A stretch of 64,000 nucleotides of DNA from Culex pipiens pallens (lineage: Eukaryota > Arthropoda > Insecta > Diptera > Culicidae): NCBI RefSeq assembly GCF_016801865.2, contig NC_068937.1:33197692-33261691 (forward strand), in the 5' to 3' direction. Numbering within the stretch: position 1 is the first letter of the stretch; every line of letters starts with the position of its first letter. The notes under the pieces are model-generated. The model was not told where the DNA came from. It saw only the letters and a list, made by a program, of their open reading frames with translations, and did not search any database. This document shows positions 50,694 to 63,924 of this stretch, in pieces. Made by a program: the position numbers and the translations under genes.

Positions 50694-53600
50694 CTGTTTG
50701 TGTGTGGGTGGGAAAGTGGGTGGTTTAATTATGTTTTGGATCAAAAGAGGGGGTCAATTAAACTTTATTGGTTTATTTACGGTGATTATCGTGTTAATTA
50801 CACACCAAACGTTATTACCACACGGTGCTGATTATTTAATCTACACAAATGGAATTCAAATCATAAAGCACTATTAAACTCAAAATGTGACTGTAATTAA
50901 ATTCAAAGCATTATTTGATTTTATTCGATGACGAACACAAATCGATATTTGCTTTATTTGGCTTCGCATTTATGTCTCTACAAATTGCAACCAGTTTAAA
51001 TTATTGATTGCACCAATCATACAAACAAACCATTTCGAACAACTTTGTTGCAACATAACACAGAGACTCATTGGGCTAAGCATTAATTATTCAGTGTTTC
51101 ACAAACTTTCCCTTTTACATAAACGGTCTACAGCACGCAACAAATCCGCTACTCGTTGTTCTAGGTTCACTGAACTACAACACTAAGGTAGAATTTAGCC
51201 TGAGCAAAGTGATACTTTAACCTGTTTTTTATTCAAGCAATTTAAAAAAAATCGATGAATGGATGTAAGGCATTTCTTCTGTTCATAGTAAAAAGTAACT
51301 CAACGTTTTATTATTTTTAGCTAAGAATATCCTATTTAGTCAGTCATTTTCTAAAATTACATTAAAGAGAATCATTTATCCTTCAATGGTCTTGTTACCA
51401 ATACAGTTTCGTCAAGGTATGATAGATGTGGGCTCCCTGAACAGTAGATTCTCTGCTAATAAATAAAATTGTAAATTTCCGGTATCAATTACATGGATTT
51501 ATCTTAAGCAACCATGCGTACCCACGTTTTTCTATGGGTGTAACAAATACAAGGGGGTGCGCATGGTTGCTTAACATGATTTCTAGATTAATTTTTCAAA
51601 ACAACCAATGTGCCATGGGATTCCTATGAACATAGGACCTTTTGAAAAAGTAAGCAAGATTTCATAACATTTATACCCAAATTTAAAATTTTATTTATTG
51701 GCAGAGAATTTGTTAAAAATCAATTCTGTTGATTGGAAACTTAAGCGTTTACTGACATCAACTTCAAAAACTTTCGAGTTGTGTAATAAGGTTGGAAACA
51801 ATAAACGAAAAATCTATTCTATCGATACAAAGGCATTTAGTTAAATTAAAAGTTCACAAAATTAAGTTTAGATAAGTTTTATATAGAATTTCCAGAGTAC
51901 AGAGTAAACTTTTATACTAAGTAGTTAGTAAATTTTACATTCAATCCAAATTATTTTTTTAATCAGACAAAAATGTCTATTTGGAGTTGTGGTTATTTGT
52001 CAACAAATTACTTTATTTATGTTAATTTTTCGAAAGGTGTACAAACTTTTTTGCACCTTTTTTTGATGTTTGTAATAGTATTTGCTATAGAACTTTCTAT
52101 AGAAATCATCTTTTTATTAGCTTTTTGTAGCAAAATGATAGGCATGAGTTTCTGAACGAAACTAAGTACTAGGTTTCTGTCAACATTGAATTGTTTAGAT
52201 GTTTCATCACAATATGTGCACAGTGCCCAAGGGGTGTAAATACTTTTTTTACATACTGTATGTTTGAGACCAAGTCCATCAAAAAATGTGCATTATGACT
52301 TTTGAATTAATATGGAATATCTATATGTTGGCTATCTGTACAGTTTTCTACTTTAGTCAAATTTGAACTTCTTAAAACTCATTTCGAAAAATATTTAATG
52401 AAAATTTTGACGAAATTTACTATTTTGAATCACATTCATACTTGTATAATTGTTTCAATGAGATAGATTTTTCAACAAAAAATTTGTTTCGTATGATTGG
52501 GATCAAAGTTAATAATAAAAATTAAGTAGTTTCACAGAAAAGCAAAAAGTAAACCTCAATTTTCAATAATTATGATATCTCTTTACAGATGGGTCAAAAG
52601 ATTTTGCCATTTTACATGATCATTCGAAATGAGTTCGGGGCCACAAAAAAATTACCTTACGGGCCACGGGCCATTCTTTGATCACCCCACGAATCAAAAA
52701 AAAATCTTAATGGACCATTCCACCACAGAGGTTACTCTATGATTCCACCTTAATCATGCACAAAAATGCAAAATTTAAATTAACTTTTCTTTCGTTTTGT
52801 GAGTGTTTTTGAAACCACTTTAGGTAAATGGTATTCAAAAACACACAAAAATAAAAAAAAACAACTCCTAGCTTTTTCTGTTTAAAAAAGTGTATCACCG
52901 ATTTTTTTTAAATGAAAATTTTTTAAGTTTATGACCCTCAACTCTAGGAATTTTTGAAATATTTATCAAAATTAGACGTTTTCTAAAATCGACTTTGGAT
53001 TATAACGTCTGTATTAATGTCCAAATAAGTCATTTTGCATCAATGCCTTCGGTTTCTTCATTTAAATCTGTCTCTTAAGGTGGTCTAAGTCCGGGCGCAA
53101 CCTCCTGATAACGCATAATAGGTGATTTTCGCAGGTTAACAACTTTGTGGAAAAAAATCCGCAAAATTTGGACAAAAAAGCATTTAAAATATCCTAAAAT
53201 CTGTACTTAAGAAGAGAATTTTCTTAACGATTTGGTGATTTTGGCAAAGTTGCAGGTTACATTTTTACACAACTTCTTTTTTATTTGAAATTAGCATCTC
53301 ATCACAAAAATCTATTTTGACAAAACTTTTACGATTTTTACATTTTAACAAAACTGGCAACTTTTAGTCAATAATTTACGATGGAAGAATTTTATTTAGA
53401 CAGTTTTTTTTAAGTTTTAGTGAACCAAACATTTCGAAACATAGAGTGTTTTTCTTTTCAAAAATCATTTTAAGATGTTTAAATATATTTGTAATTGAAA
53501 TGTGATTTTGTGACATTTTTTTTTAATTGCACTGTTTTGAATTTATGACCATTTTTGAGTAATTTTCTCCAGAAAAAAAATCTTAGTTTAAAAAATAATG

Positions 53601-54109
53601 TCCATGCTTTGTTCATGCTCGTCCATGCCTTAAACAAATATTTTCAAAGAGCTGGAAAAATTCTCTAAAATTTTCTTATTGAATTTGTCTATTAGACCTT
53701 TGACAACCGAGAAAAAAAAACAGAAAATAAACATATATATATTTTCAAGTGCTGCCAAATTAGCTTAACTTTTTTAATCGAAGATGTCTTGGAAGCAGCA
53801 TTGTTTGATGTGTAAATCATAGTTGAAAGGAACTCTGTAATGGGCGTTGTATTGAATGTTTGGCCCTTTTGAAAAATAAATATATCGTCATGTCTCGAGA
53901 TCCGGACACTTTTTTTATAGCTATCAAAAATTCTTATTCCATGAAATTTGGAAATGTAGAAATATCATCAGGATGTAGTGTTAACAGTTAGTTTTAAGAG
54001 AATGCATGCAAAATATGTCTTTTCTAATAATTTTTCATCAGATTTCTAAAATTAAAATGACTTGTTGTGCTTCGAATCCCGGACACTGATAAAAGCTGAT
54101 TCGAAATCC
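50694..54109. other. Probably intronic or intergenic; no coding exon recognised
   Basis: Lies upstream (minus strand) of the first recognised ERICH2-like exon. AT-rich, with a hairpin at 51504-51574. Open frames are short and low in complexity. I could not find an in-phase upstream exon. Confidence 0.35.
51504..51574. repeat. Short hairpin
   Basis: TTAAGCAACCATGCGTACCC at the left and GGGTGCGCATGGTTGCTTAA at the right pair over about 20 bp, with a ~30-bp loop. It has the size of a miRNA-type stem-loop but could equally be a tiny TIR element; TTAA lies at both ends. Confidence 0.6.
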
Positions 54110-54318
54110 GAGGGCTTTTGTTAATTTGATTCGGTTAACCGCGGTGGATTTTCTTGAAATAATTCAAACTGTCAAAAATCCACCAAAGGATCTACCGGTG
54201 GATACTTTTCTACCACAGTTTTTTGTGTGATCAATGTGGTAGATGCTTTGATGGATTTTTGACAGTTCGAATTATTTCAAGAAAATTCACCTCGGTTAAC
54301 CAAATCAAATTAACAATA
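54110..54318. mobile_element. Foldback MITE-E, copy 1
   Basis: GAGGGCTTTTGTTAATTTGA at the left, with inverted arms through TTAACCGCGGTGGATTTTCT, CGAACTGTCAAAAATCCACC and ATCTACCACATTGATC to AAATCAAATTAACAATA at the right. The whole unit of ~209 bp is nearly a palindrome. Slightly diverged from copies 2 and 3. Confidence 0.8.
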
Positions 54319-54733
54319 CAACTTCAATTTTGCTTATGAATCGCACAAATTTGGACTGAAATGTTAGTGAATGGCATTCTTTAGGTCACAAATAACTTGT
54401 TACCATCAAAACAATCTATATTTTATATAAAAATTTGTTATTGCACGTATTCCCGAAAAAGACACGTGACATATCAGCCTCGAAACGACGCGCCGCACTT
54501 TCGGCAAATGCGCGCTGTCAAATCCCATACTGCGCGTTTTGTTTTTGTTGATCTTCTTCTTCGAATCGCCTGGCATTGTCGCCAGGTATGTTTTTATTGG
54601 ACCAAAAATGCAGAAAATCGCTGGCAACAATGTCTGAGGCACATTATGAAATGCCGCGCGGCGTTTACTTTTGAAAGAAAAGGACAATAGAATTTAAGGA
54701 AATCAAACCCATAAATTTCTGCTTTGCCTTCCC

Positions 54734-54948
54734 GAGTACTATTGTTAATTTGATTTGGTTAACCGCGGTGGATTTTCTTGAAATAATTCGAACTGTCAAA
54801 AATCCACCAAAGCATCTACCACATTGATCGCACAAAAAACTGTGGTAGAAAAATATCCACCGGTAGATGCTTTGGTGGATTTTTGACAGTTCGAATTATT
54901 TCAAGAAAATCCACCGCGGTTAACCAAATCAAATTAACAATAGTGCTC
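54734..54948. mobile_element. Foldback MITE-E, copy 2
   Basis: Same palindromic unit as copy 1, with ends GAGTACTATTGTTAATTTG and CAAATTAACAATAGTGCTC. It sits almost end-to-end with copy 3. Confidence 0.8.
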
Positions 54949-54949
54949 C

Positions 54950-55164
54950 GAGGGCTTTTGTTAATTTGATTTGGTTAACCGCGGTGGATTTTCTTGAAAT
55001 AATTCGAACTGTCAAAAATCCACCAAAGCATCTACCACATTGATCGCACAAAAATCTGTGGTAGAAAAGTATCCACCGGTAGATGCTTTGGTGGATTTTT
55101 GACAGTTCGAATTATTTCAAGAAAATCCACCGCGGTTAACCAAATCAAATTAACAAAAGCCCTC
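54950..55164. mobile_element. Foldback MITE-E, copy 3
   Basis: Ends GAGGGCTTTTGTTAATTTG and CAAATTAACAAAAGCCCTC are perfect inverses, and the body is nearly identical to copy 2. It begins one base after copy 2 ends. Confidence 0.8.
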
Positions 55165-56480
55165 CGGTGTTCAGATGCCTATGAAATAGTTCAGTGAAAC
55201 GTTTCACATTTTTGGAAAACTTTTAATTTTATTTTATTTTATTGTTTTGGCATTAACAACAGAGTTCAAACAAACTTTAAATGAAAGTTGATGTTAGAAT
55301 TCATCAAACAACACAGTTTTGAAATTCATAATGCGAACTTATATAAAAATAATTGATAAAACAAGATGAGGTTTCCGGGTTTTGGAGCGTCCGGGTATGC
55401 AAATCATGACGTTACTTGTATATAGCTCAAAAGTTGCGGTTTTTTGTCCCCTAAAAAATACTAAAAAAAATTAAAAATTTAAAAACATGATTTTGAGAAA
55501 ATGAATTTACGTATAATGTTAATTTGAAAGCCGGCTTTTTTTCATGTACCTATTTTATTCTGAATAGTCATCAATACCTACAATTTTGCCCAAGACACCA
55601 AATCGATCAGAAAATTCCTTCAAAAGTTACAGATTTTCGAATATTTACGTATCATTTTTGTATGGACAGCTGCCAAAATTGTATGGAGCCTTGCATGGGT
55701 AAACCAATGACACAAAATGGCCTCCACAAAGATTGAACCAAATCAAAAGATATAATTAAAATCAATTTCCGGTTTGTTAGAGATTTGCTCTTTTAATAAA
55801 ATGTTAGTAATTTATTTGAATAATCAAAAAACATTTTAAATTCATTCGAAAGCATGAACATTAATTTAGTTTAAAATATATTTTGAGATATTTTTATAAA
55901 TTGTTACAGCAATTTCATCTGAAAATCGTATCGAAACATCATAGACAAATTTATAGTATTGTGTATACATGTTTTATGAAATCCTTAGATTCGAGGACGC
56001 TACTCATTCTTAAAACGACGTAAAATACCGCGATTTCAAACGTGACCTAGAGTACACACCACGGAAGCTACAAACCGCAATCTAGCATGAATTTCATAAC
56101 TTTTATTCCCAAGAGAGTCATCAACATGCACTGAGTACACTATACCGGATTGCCTTTGACATTACCACCATCAGCGAAACAAAACACTCGAGCATTCATG
56201 TACTCAGATGAAGAGAGGGATGTGTAACTGTTGATAAGTTTGACCTGTTGGTTGGTCTGTTATTTTATTTTTTTTAATGAGAAAATTTCAAAACTTCTTT
56301 GGATAATTGCCGAGCTAACTTACTGTCTAAAACGATTTTTCACGTTCTTGGTGGATAAAATTGGCTAAATTTGAACTCTAACTACAAACTACAAATAGCT
56401 ACAGTTGCTCTACGGAAACTACAACAGAAAAAAAAATCAATAATAATATGCGCGTTTCTTTACAGAACAGGGCCGTGTAC
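55165..56480. other. No gene; contains a dispersed TTGTATGGA repeat
   Basis: At about 55590-55750 the block TTTGTATGGACAGCTGCCAA, AATTGTATGGAGCCTTGCAT and CCAATGACACAAAATGGCC belongs to a dispersed repeat also seen at 9060-9100/9733-9760, 62340-62420 and 63300-63370. The rest is AT-rich with no protein-like frame. Confidence 0.45.
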
Positions 56481-56489
56481 AAGGGGGGG

Positions 56490-59400
56490 GTTTTAGGGGT
56501 TTAACCCCCCCCTGGCAAATTAAGTTAGTTACACCCCATGCGCCCCTCGGCCCGAAGGGCCGTTTTTTTTTTAGCTATGTTGCTAAAATGCCAAAGAGAT
56601 TTTTTTTCAAATCGATATGAAAAATTTGACTGGAGGCGCCCCTATGACTAAAACATTTTTATGAAAATTATGATAATTTAACTGGAGGCGCCCCTAAGAC
56701 TTATTTTTTTTCAATACGAATATGCAATATAAAAATTTGACTGAAGGCGCCTCTACGTCTTAAAAAATCATGCAAATTCTCGAAATGAAATATTGAATGG
56801 AGGCGCCCCTACGACTTAAAACAAATCATATTAATTTTTTTTATAAAAATTGACTGGAGGCTCCCTTATGACTTGAAAAAACATGAAAATTCTTGATATA
56901 AAAAAATTGACTGGAGGCGCCCCTATGACTACCACATTTTTATGAAAATTTAACTAGACGCGCCCCTTAGACTTAATTATTTTCAATACAAATATGCAAT
57001 ATAAAAATTTGACTGGAGGCGCCCCTACGTCTTAAAAAAATCATGCAAATTCTCGAAATGAAATATTGAATGGAGGCGCCCCTACGACTTTAAACAAATC
57101 ATATTAATTTTTTTTATAAAAATTGACTGGAGGCGCCCTTATGACTTGAAAAAAACATGAAAATTCTCGATATAAAAAAAATGACTGGAGGCGTCCCTAT
57201 GACTACCACATTTTTATGAAAATTTAACTGGACGCGCCCCTAACACTTATTTTTTTTTCAAAACGAATATGCAATATAAAAATTTGACTGGAGGCGCCTC
57301 TACGTCTTAAAAAAATCATGCAAATTCTCGAAATGAAATATTGAATGGAGGCGCCCCTACGACTTAAAAAAAATCATATTAACTTTTTTATAAAAATTGA
57401 CTGAAGGCGCCCTTATGACTTGAAAAAACCATGAAAATTCTCGATATAAAAAAAATGACTGGAGGCGCCCCTATGACTACCACATTTTTATGAAAATTTA
57501 ACTGAACGCGCCCCTTAGACTTAATTTCTTTCAATACGAATATGCAATATAAAAATTTGACTGTAGGCGCCCCTACGACTGTAAAAAAAATCATACAAAT
57601 TTTGTTATGAAAATTTGACTGGAGGCGCCCTTATTACTTAAAAAAATCATGCAAATTCTCGATATGTAAAAAAATTGACTGAAGGCGCCCCTATGACTAA
57701 AACATTTTTATGAAAATTATGAAAATTCAACTGGAGGCGACCCTAAGACTTATTTTTTTTCAATACGAATATGCAATATAAAAAATTTACTGGAAGCGCC
57801 CTTACGACTTAAAAAAATCATGCAAATTCTCGATATGAAAAATTAAATATAGGCGCCCATACGACTTTAAAAAATCATACAAATTTTGTTATGAAAATTT
57901 GACTGGAGGCACCCTTATGACTTAAAAAAATCTTGCAAATTATCGATATGAAAAATTTGACTGCAGGTGCCCCTATGACTAAAACCTTTTCATGAAAATT
58001 ATGAAAATTTAATTGGAGGCGCCCCTAAGACTTAATTTTTTTCAGTACGAATATGCAATATAAAAATTTGACTGGAGGCGCCTCTACGTCTTAAAAAAAA
58101 TCATGCAAATTCTCGAAATGAAATATTGAATGGAGGCGCCCCTACGACTTAAAAAAAATCATATTAACTTTTTTATAAAAATTGACTGGAGGCGCCCTTA
58201 TGACTTGAAAAAACATGAAAATTCTCGATATTAAAATTTTGACTGGAGGCGCCCCTATGACTACCACATTTTTATGAAAGTTTAACTGGACGCGTCCCTT
58301 AGACTTAATTATTTTCAATACGAATATGCAATATAAAAATTTGACTGGAGGCGCCTCTACGTCTTAAAAAAATCATGCAAATTCTCGAAATGAAATATTG
58401 AATGGAGGCGCCCCTACGACTTTAAAAAAATCATATTAATTTTATTATAATTGACTGGAGGTGCCCTTATGACTTGAAAAAACCATGAAAATTCTCGATA
58501 TAAAAAAAATGACTGGAGGCGCCCCTATGACTACCACATTTTTATGAAAATTTAACTGAACGCGCCCCTTAGACTTAATTTCTTTCAATACGAATATGCA
58601 ATATAAAAATTTGACTGTAGGCGCCCCTACGACTTTAAAAAAAATCATACAAATTTTGTTATGAAAATTTGACTGGAGGTGCCCTTATTACTTAAAAAAA
58701 TCATGCAAATTCTCGATATGTAAAAAATTTGACTGAAGGCGCCCCTATGACTAAAACATTTTTATGAAAATTATGAAAATTTAACTGGAGGCGACCCTAA
58801 GACTTATTTTTTTTTCAATACGAATATGCAATATAAAAAATTGACTGGAAGCGCCCTTACGACTTAAAAAAATCATGCAAATTCTCGATTTGAAAAATTA
58901 AATATAGGCGCCCATACGACTTTAAAAAGTCATACAAATTTTGTTATGAAAATTTGACTGGAGGCACCCTTATGACTTAAAAAAATCTTGCAAATTATCG
59001 ATATGAAAAATTTGACTGCAGGCGCCCCTATGACTAAAACCTTTTCATGAAAATTATGAAAATTTAATTGGAGGCGCCCCTAAGACTTAATTTTTTTCAG
59101 TACGAATATGCCATATAAAAATTTGACTAGAGGCGCCCCTACGACTTAAAAAAACATACAAATTTTATAATGAAAATTTGACTAGAGGCGCTCTTATGAC
59201 TTAAAAAAATCATACCAATTCTTATATTGAAAATTTGACCTATGACTATGAATGAAACATTTTTATGAAAATTCTCAATATGAAAATTTAACTGGAGGCG
59301 CCCCTACGACTTAATTTTTTTAAACATATTCTCAACATTAAAGATTTGACTGGAGGCGCCCCTTAGAATTAAAAAAATCATGCGAATTCTTGATATGAAA

Positions 59401-61380
59401 AATTGACTGAAAGCGCCCCTATGATTTTTTTTTAAAATACAAATTCCCAATGTAAAAATATGACTGAAGACGCCCCTACGACTTTTAAGGCATATGCTCG
59501 ATATGGCAACTTGGATTGAGGCGCCCTTATGACTTAAAAAAATCATACAAATTCTTATTATGAAAATTTATTTGGTGCCGCCCCTACGACTTAATTTTTT
59601 TAAACAAATTCTCAATATTGAAAATTTGACAGGAGGCGACTTAAAAAATCATGAAAATTTTCGCTATGAAAAATTTAATGAATGCGTCCCTACGACTTTG
59701 AAAAAATCATACAATTTCTTATTATGAAAAAATGACTGGAGGCGCCCTATGACTTAAACATTTTTATGAAAATTCTCGATATGAAAATTGAATTGAAGGC
59801 GCCCCTACGACCTAACAAAATCATGCAAATTCTCGAAATGAAAAATTGATTGGAGGCTCCACTACGACTTTAAAAAAATCATACAAATTTTATTATGAAA
59901 ATTTGACTGGAGGCGCCCTTATGACTTAAAAAATCATGCAAATTCTCGATATGAAAAATTTGACTGGAGGCGTCCCTTTGACTTAAACATTTTTATGAAA
60001 ATCATGAAAATTTAACTGGAGGCCTACGACTTAATTTTTTTTTAAATAAAAGTTCACAATATAGAAACTTGACTGGAGGTCCCTTTTAACTTAAAAATAT
60101 CATGCAAATTCTCCATATGAAATATTGAATGGAGGCGCCCCTACGACATTAAAAAATATATTAATTATATTTTAAAAAATGACTGGAGGCGCCCTTATGA
60201 CTTGAAAAAACATGAAAATTCTCGATATTAAAATTTGGTTGTAGGCGCCTCTATGACAAAAACATTTTTATGAAAATTCTTGATATGAAAATTGAATTGG
60301 AGGCGCCCCTACGACTTAAAAAAAATCATGCAAATTCACGATATAAAAAATTGAATGGAGGCTCCCCTACGACTTCAAAAAATTCATACATTCTCGATAT
60401 GAAAAATTTTACTGGAGACGCCCCTATAACTAAAAATTTTTTATGAAAATTATGAAAATTTTACTGGAGGCGCCCCTACGATTTAATTTTTTCCAATTCA
60501 AATTCTCAATATAAAATTTTGACTGGAGACGCCCTAACGACTTAAAAAAATCAGGCCAACTTTCGATATGAAAAAATGAATGGAGGCTCTCTTTTGACTC
60601 AAAAAAAATCATACAAATTCTTTTTATGAAAATGTGACCTATGATAATTATGAATGAAACATTTTTATGAAAATTCTCAATACGAAAATTTAACTGGAGG
60701 CGCCACTACGACCTAATTTTTTTTAAACATATTCTCAACATTAAAAATTTGACTAGAGGCGCCCCTACGACTTAAAAATATCATAATAATGTTAATGTAA
60801 AAAATATGACTGAAGACGCCTCTACGACTTTAAAGGCACATTCTCGATATGGCAACTTGGACTGAGGCGCCCTTATGACTTAAAAAAAATCATACAAATT
60901 CTTATTATGAAAATTCAACTTGTGACTTAAATTTTTTAGAACAAATCTTCAATACCAAAAATTTGACAGAAGGCGCCCCTACGACTTCATCATGAATCAT
61001 GATGATTTTCGCTATGAAAAATTTAATGGATGCGTGACTACGACTTTAAAAAAATCATACAATTTCTTATTATGAAAATTGACTGGAGGCGCCCCTATGA
61101 CTAAAACTTTTTTATGAAAATTATGAAAATTTAATTGGAGGCGCCACTACGACTTTTAAAAAATCATACAAATTTTTTATGAAAATTTGACTGGAGGCGC
61201 TCTTATGACAAAAAAAAAATCATGCAAATTCTCGATATGAACATTTTGATTTGAGGCGCCCCTACGACTTAAAAAAATCATGCAAATTCTCGATATGGAA
61301 AATGGAATGCGCCCCCTATGACGTAAACATTTTTATGTAAATTCTCAATATGTAAGTTTTACTGGAGGCGCCCTTATGAG
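56490..61380 (+). repeat. ~60-bp degenerate tandem array (GGAGGCGCCCCTA monomer)
   Basis: About 80 units, each with a core like TTGACTGGAGGCGCCCCTAT, then GACTTAAAAAAATCATGCAA and ATTCTCGATATGAAAA. Monomers vary in length (about 50-75 bp) and sequence. Distinct variants (ACTACCACATTTTTATGAAA; ATACGAATATGCAATATAAA) recur in order, giving a higher-order unit of about 1.06 kb: 57388-57594 and 58445-58648 are near copies. Low CG outside the GGCGCC core. Short open frames are by-products. It begins after a G/C-run with CATGCGCCCCTCGG near 56538. Confidence 0.92.
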
Positions 61381-62115
61381 TGGGGAAAAAATTGGTAAAA
61401 ATATTGAAAAAAAAAAGTTGAATAATCAGTGCCCAAATCAGCTTAAAAATGATAAAAATATTTTAAACATAAGATTTTACTGGAACCGCTATTATGACAA
61501 AATTAAAACATTCAACAAAAAAAAGTTTGACTATCGACGCCCCTCTAGCAACATAAAGACTGTTTAATAAGAGCAAAACAAAGTTTGGCGTACGGTAACA
61601 TAAAAAAATAAAAATTCTGTTTAGCGTTCTAGCTACAACAACTTTTTGCGCCGGTTGGCAAACTTTGTTTGACTAATTTTGAATAGTCTTTATAGCTTGA
61701 GGAGCGCCGATAGTCAAATAATTTTATCAACAAAACGCCGCTGGTAAAATCCTATTTATCTTTATCTTTGATCTTTTTTTATGTTGCTCTACTTTTTCAT
61801 TTTTTTATTTTGTCATGAGGCCACCTCTAGTGAAATTTTATTTTCAAAAAGGTAGTCAAATTGTTTTATTTAAAAAAAATATTTCATCACAAGGCGCAAC
61901 TTTTTATCATTTTTATGTTGCTTAAGCTAACTTTTTTTTGATTATTTATTTTACGTGTTGTGAAACTTTCTTTGAAATCTAATTTTCAAAATATTTTCAT
62001 CATTTCTATGGTGCTATTCAGGCGTTGATAGTATTTTTTTTAAATATGTTAATTATTTTATCATTTTTTAAATTTTGTATATGAGAGAGGTGCCTTTTCG
62101 GAACATTTTCTGGGG
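61381..62115 (-). repeat. Diverged array edge in inverted orientation
   Basis: Up to about 61560 the monomers are plus-oriented but diverged (GACTATCGACGCCCCTCTAG). From about 61690 the same motif appears inverted (GAGGAGCGCCGATAGTCAAA; GAGGCCACCTCTAGTGAAAT; AGAGGTGCC near 62088). The turn-around lies around 61600-61680. Confidence 0.6.
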
Positions 62116-63734
62116 TAATTCAAAATATATCTTTGTTTCCTGTAGCAACTTTGTTACTTTTTATCGATTTTCTAGGACGTTTCTTCAGAAAAGTCAAGGA
62201 ATCGATAGAAATATATTCAAAATTATCTTTTTTAATTTTTTATAATCAAAAAATCAGTTACAAATGTTTGACCCAAAAATGAAGTTTCTTATCTAATTTT
62301 TCAGATTTTCAGAAAATTCCGTCCAAAGATACAAAATTTCATACGTTTACATACCCATTCCAGCCCTCAAAATTGTATGGAGACTTGCATGAAAAAACAA
62401 ATGATGCAAAATTGCTTCTTTTGACATAGGGAATGCAAAGAAAAGTCGCTTGAAAACCAGTAGTTTCCGAGTTATGATCAGTTGAACACTTTCAGTTTAT
62501 CCAGCTACAACCCAACCCCACCTCTAGGCGGGTTCGATCTAATAATTAGCCAAAAATCTTTTTTTTTACCAATTTTCGACCTTTAAAAAGCATTGGAAAG
62601 GTGAACTCTTAAAATTTGTTTTTTTTTTAGGGTTGAACGTGTGACTTGTTTTATTTGACTTTACCAATGTAAATTTTTCTTGGCTGTGTGTTTCACTAAT
62701 ATTTTCTGTACTTTTTTTTCTATTGTTTCAGACTATACCTCTAAGCATTTTTTAACAATTTAAATGATAATGGTTTGTTCTAGAGCAAAAAAATTAAAAA
62801 CATACAAAAAAATAATGAAAAATTGGCTGTAAAAACATGACAAATTAGGTGCTAGAATAGGCCAAATACTACCAAAAACAAATATCAACTAAACAAGATA
62901 AATGCAAATATTAAAACTATAAATGAAACAAAAACAACAAAAAACAAGAGACGTAAACTTTTTCGTAGAACAAAAGTTGCTCAAAATGTCAAGGGAAAAA
63001 TTTAAAAAAAAATCGAAAAAAAATTGGGCAGCAAAGGGTTAACTCTTAGAAAAAATCAAGTTCATCGATTTGATTTCTTTGAGATTGTGTATCTCAGAAA
63101 CAAATTGCTCGATTTGAAAGTTTCAGAGAGAAAATTGTACAAAATTTTCTTGAAAAGAAACCAAAATAAATTGAAAATGCAGTCCTAAAATTAGCTTTCA
63201 CCTGAAAACGGTACATTTTGTTAACAAAATTGCTTCAACAATTTTTGTCCACTTTTACGTTTTTTTTCTTCAAAAAAATCATATCTCCTAAACCAGATGA
63301 ATAATATGACCGGCCCCAGAATTGTATGGACATTTGTATAGAAAAACGAATTATGCAATTGTGCTTCTTTTGACATATGGAATGCATGGTGCATGGCAAA
63401 GTTTCATCCAAATCAAAAAAATGAAAAGCTAAAAATCGTGAAAAAAATTTGCGAAATCGTTGAGAACTACTCTTTATATTTAAAAAAAAAAACTTATGAA
63501 AACTTGTTTTGAGCAATTACCGCTACACTTCTTCACTAACGCTCCACAAGTGAACGGCCCATGCCTCTTCCGATTTACGCCAAAACTCTCATTTGCGCAA
63601 AAATCTCAAATTCGCTCAAACTCCGAATTAACGCCCCCCCCTTCATGGTGCTATTCAACACGATTTGCAGCACCAATTCAAGAAGTGTAGTCTCCTGTTG
63701 CACCAATGTAAAATATATAAAAACGAAGTTGACT
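62116..63734. other. No gene; dispersed repeats
   Basis: Contains two copies of the TTGTATGGA repeat (about 62340-62420 and 63300-63370), and at about 62490-62690 the inverse of the repeat at 39640-39780 (ACCTCTAGGCGGGTTCGATC). Otherwise AT-rich, with no convincing coding frame. Confidence 0.45.
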
Positions 63735-63886
63735 TTATATCTGTCGGCCGGTACTAGACCAACCACTGTCTTCCTTTTAACTACAAGGACTTCGCCGCCC
63801 TATTTGAGTAAGGCACAGAGCGACGGCGCCGGATACCCATATTTACACTTAGAATTTTAGAGCGTCCGCCGCGGGATTCGAACCAG
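63735..63886 (-). repeat. tRNA-derived SINE body, box B present
   Basis: On the minus strand GGTTCGAATCCCGCGGCGG (63884-63866) is a Pol III box B, followed by ATGGGTATCCGGCGCCGTCG and AGGAAGACAGTGGTTGGTCT, a body typical of mosquito tRNA-derived SINEs as I know them. Box A is not seen, so the 5' end is truncated. The exact family (for instance Twin-like) needs a database search. Confidence 0.5.
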
Positions 63887-63924
63887 CAAAATATATGTAA
63901 AATATACCAAAGTATTATTTATTG

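Noticed and set aside
56490..61380. CRISPR-like repeat-spacer array
   Set aside because: Repeats are degenerate throughout, have no constant repeat/unique spacer pattern, and the DNA is eukaryotic.
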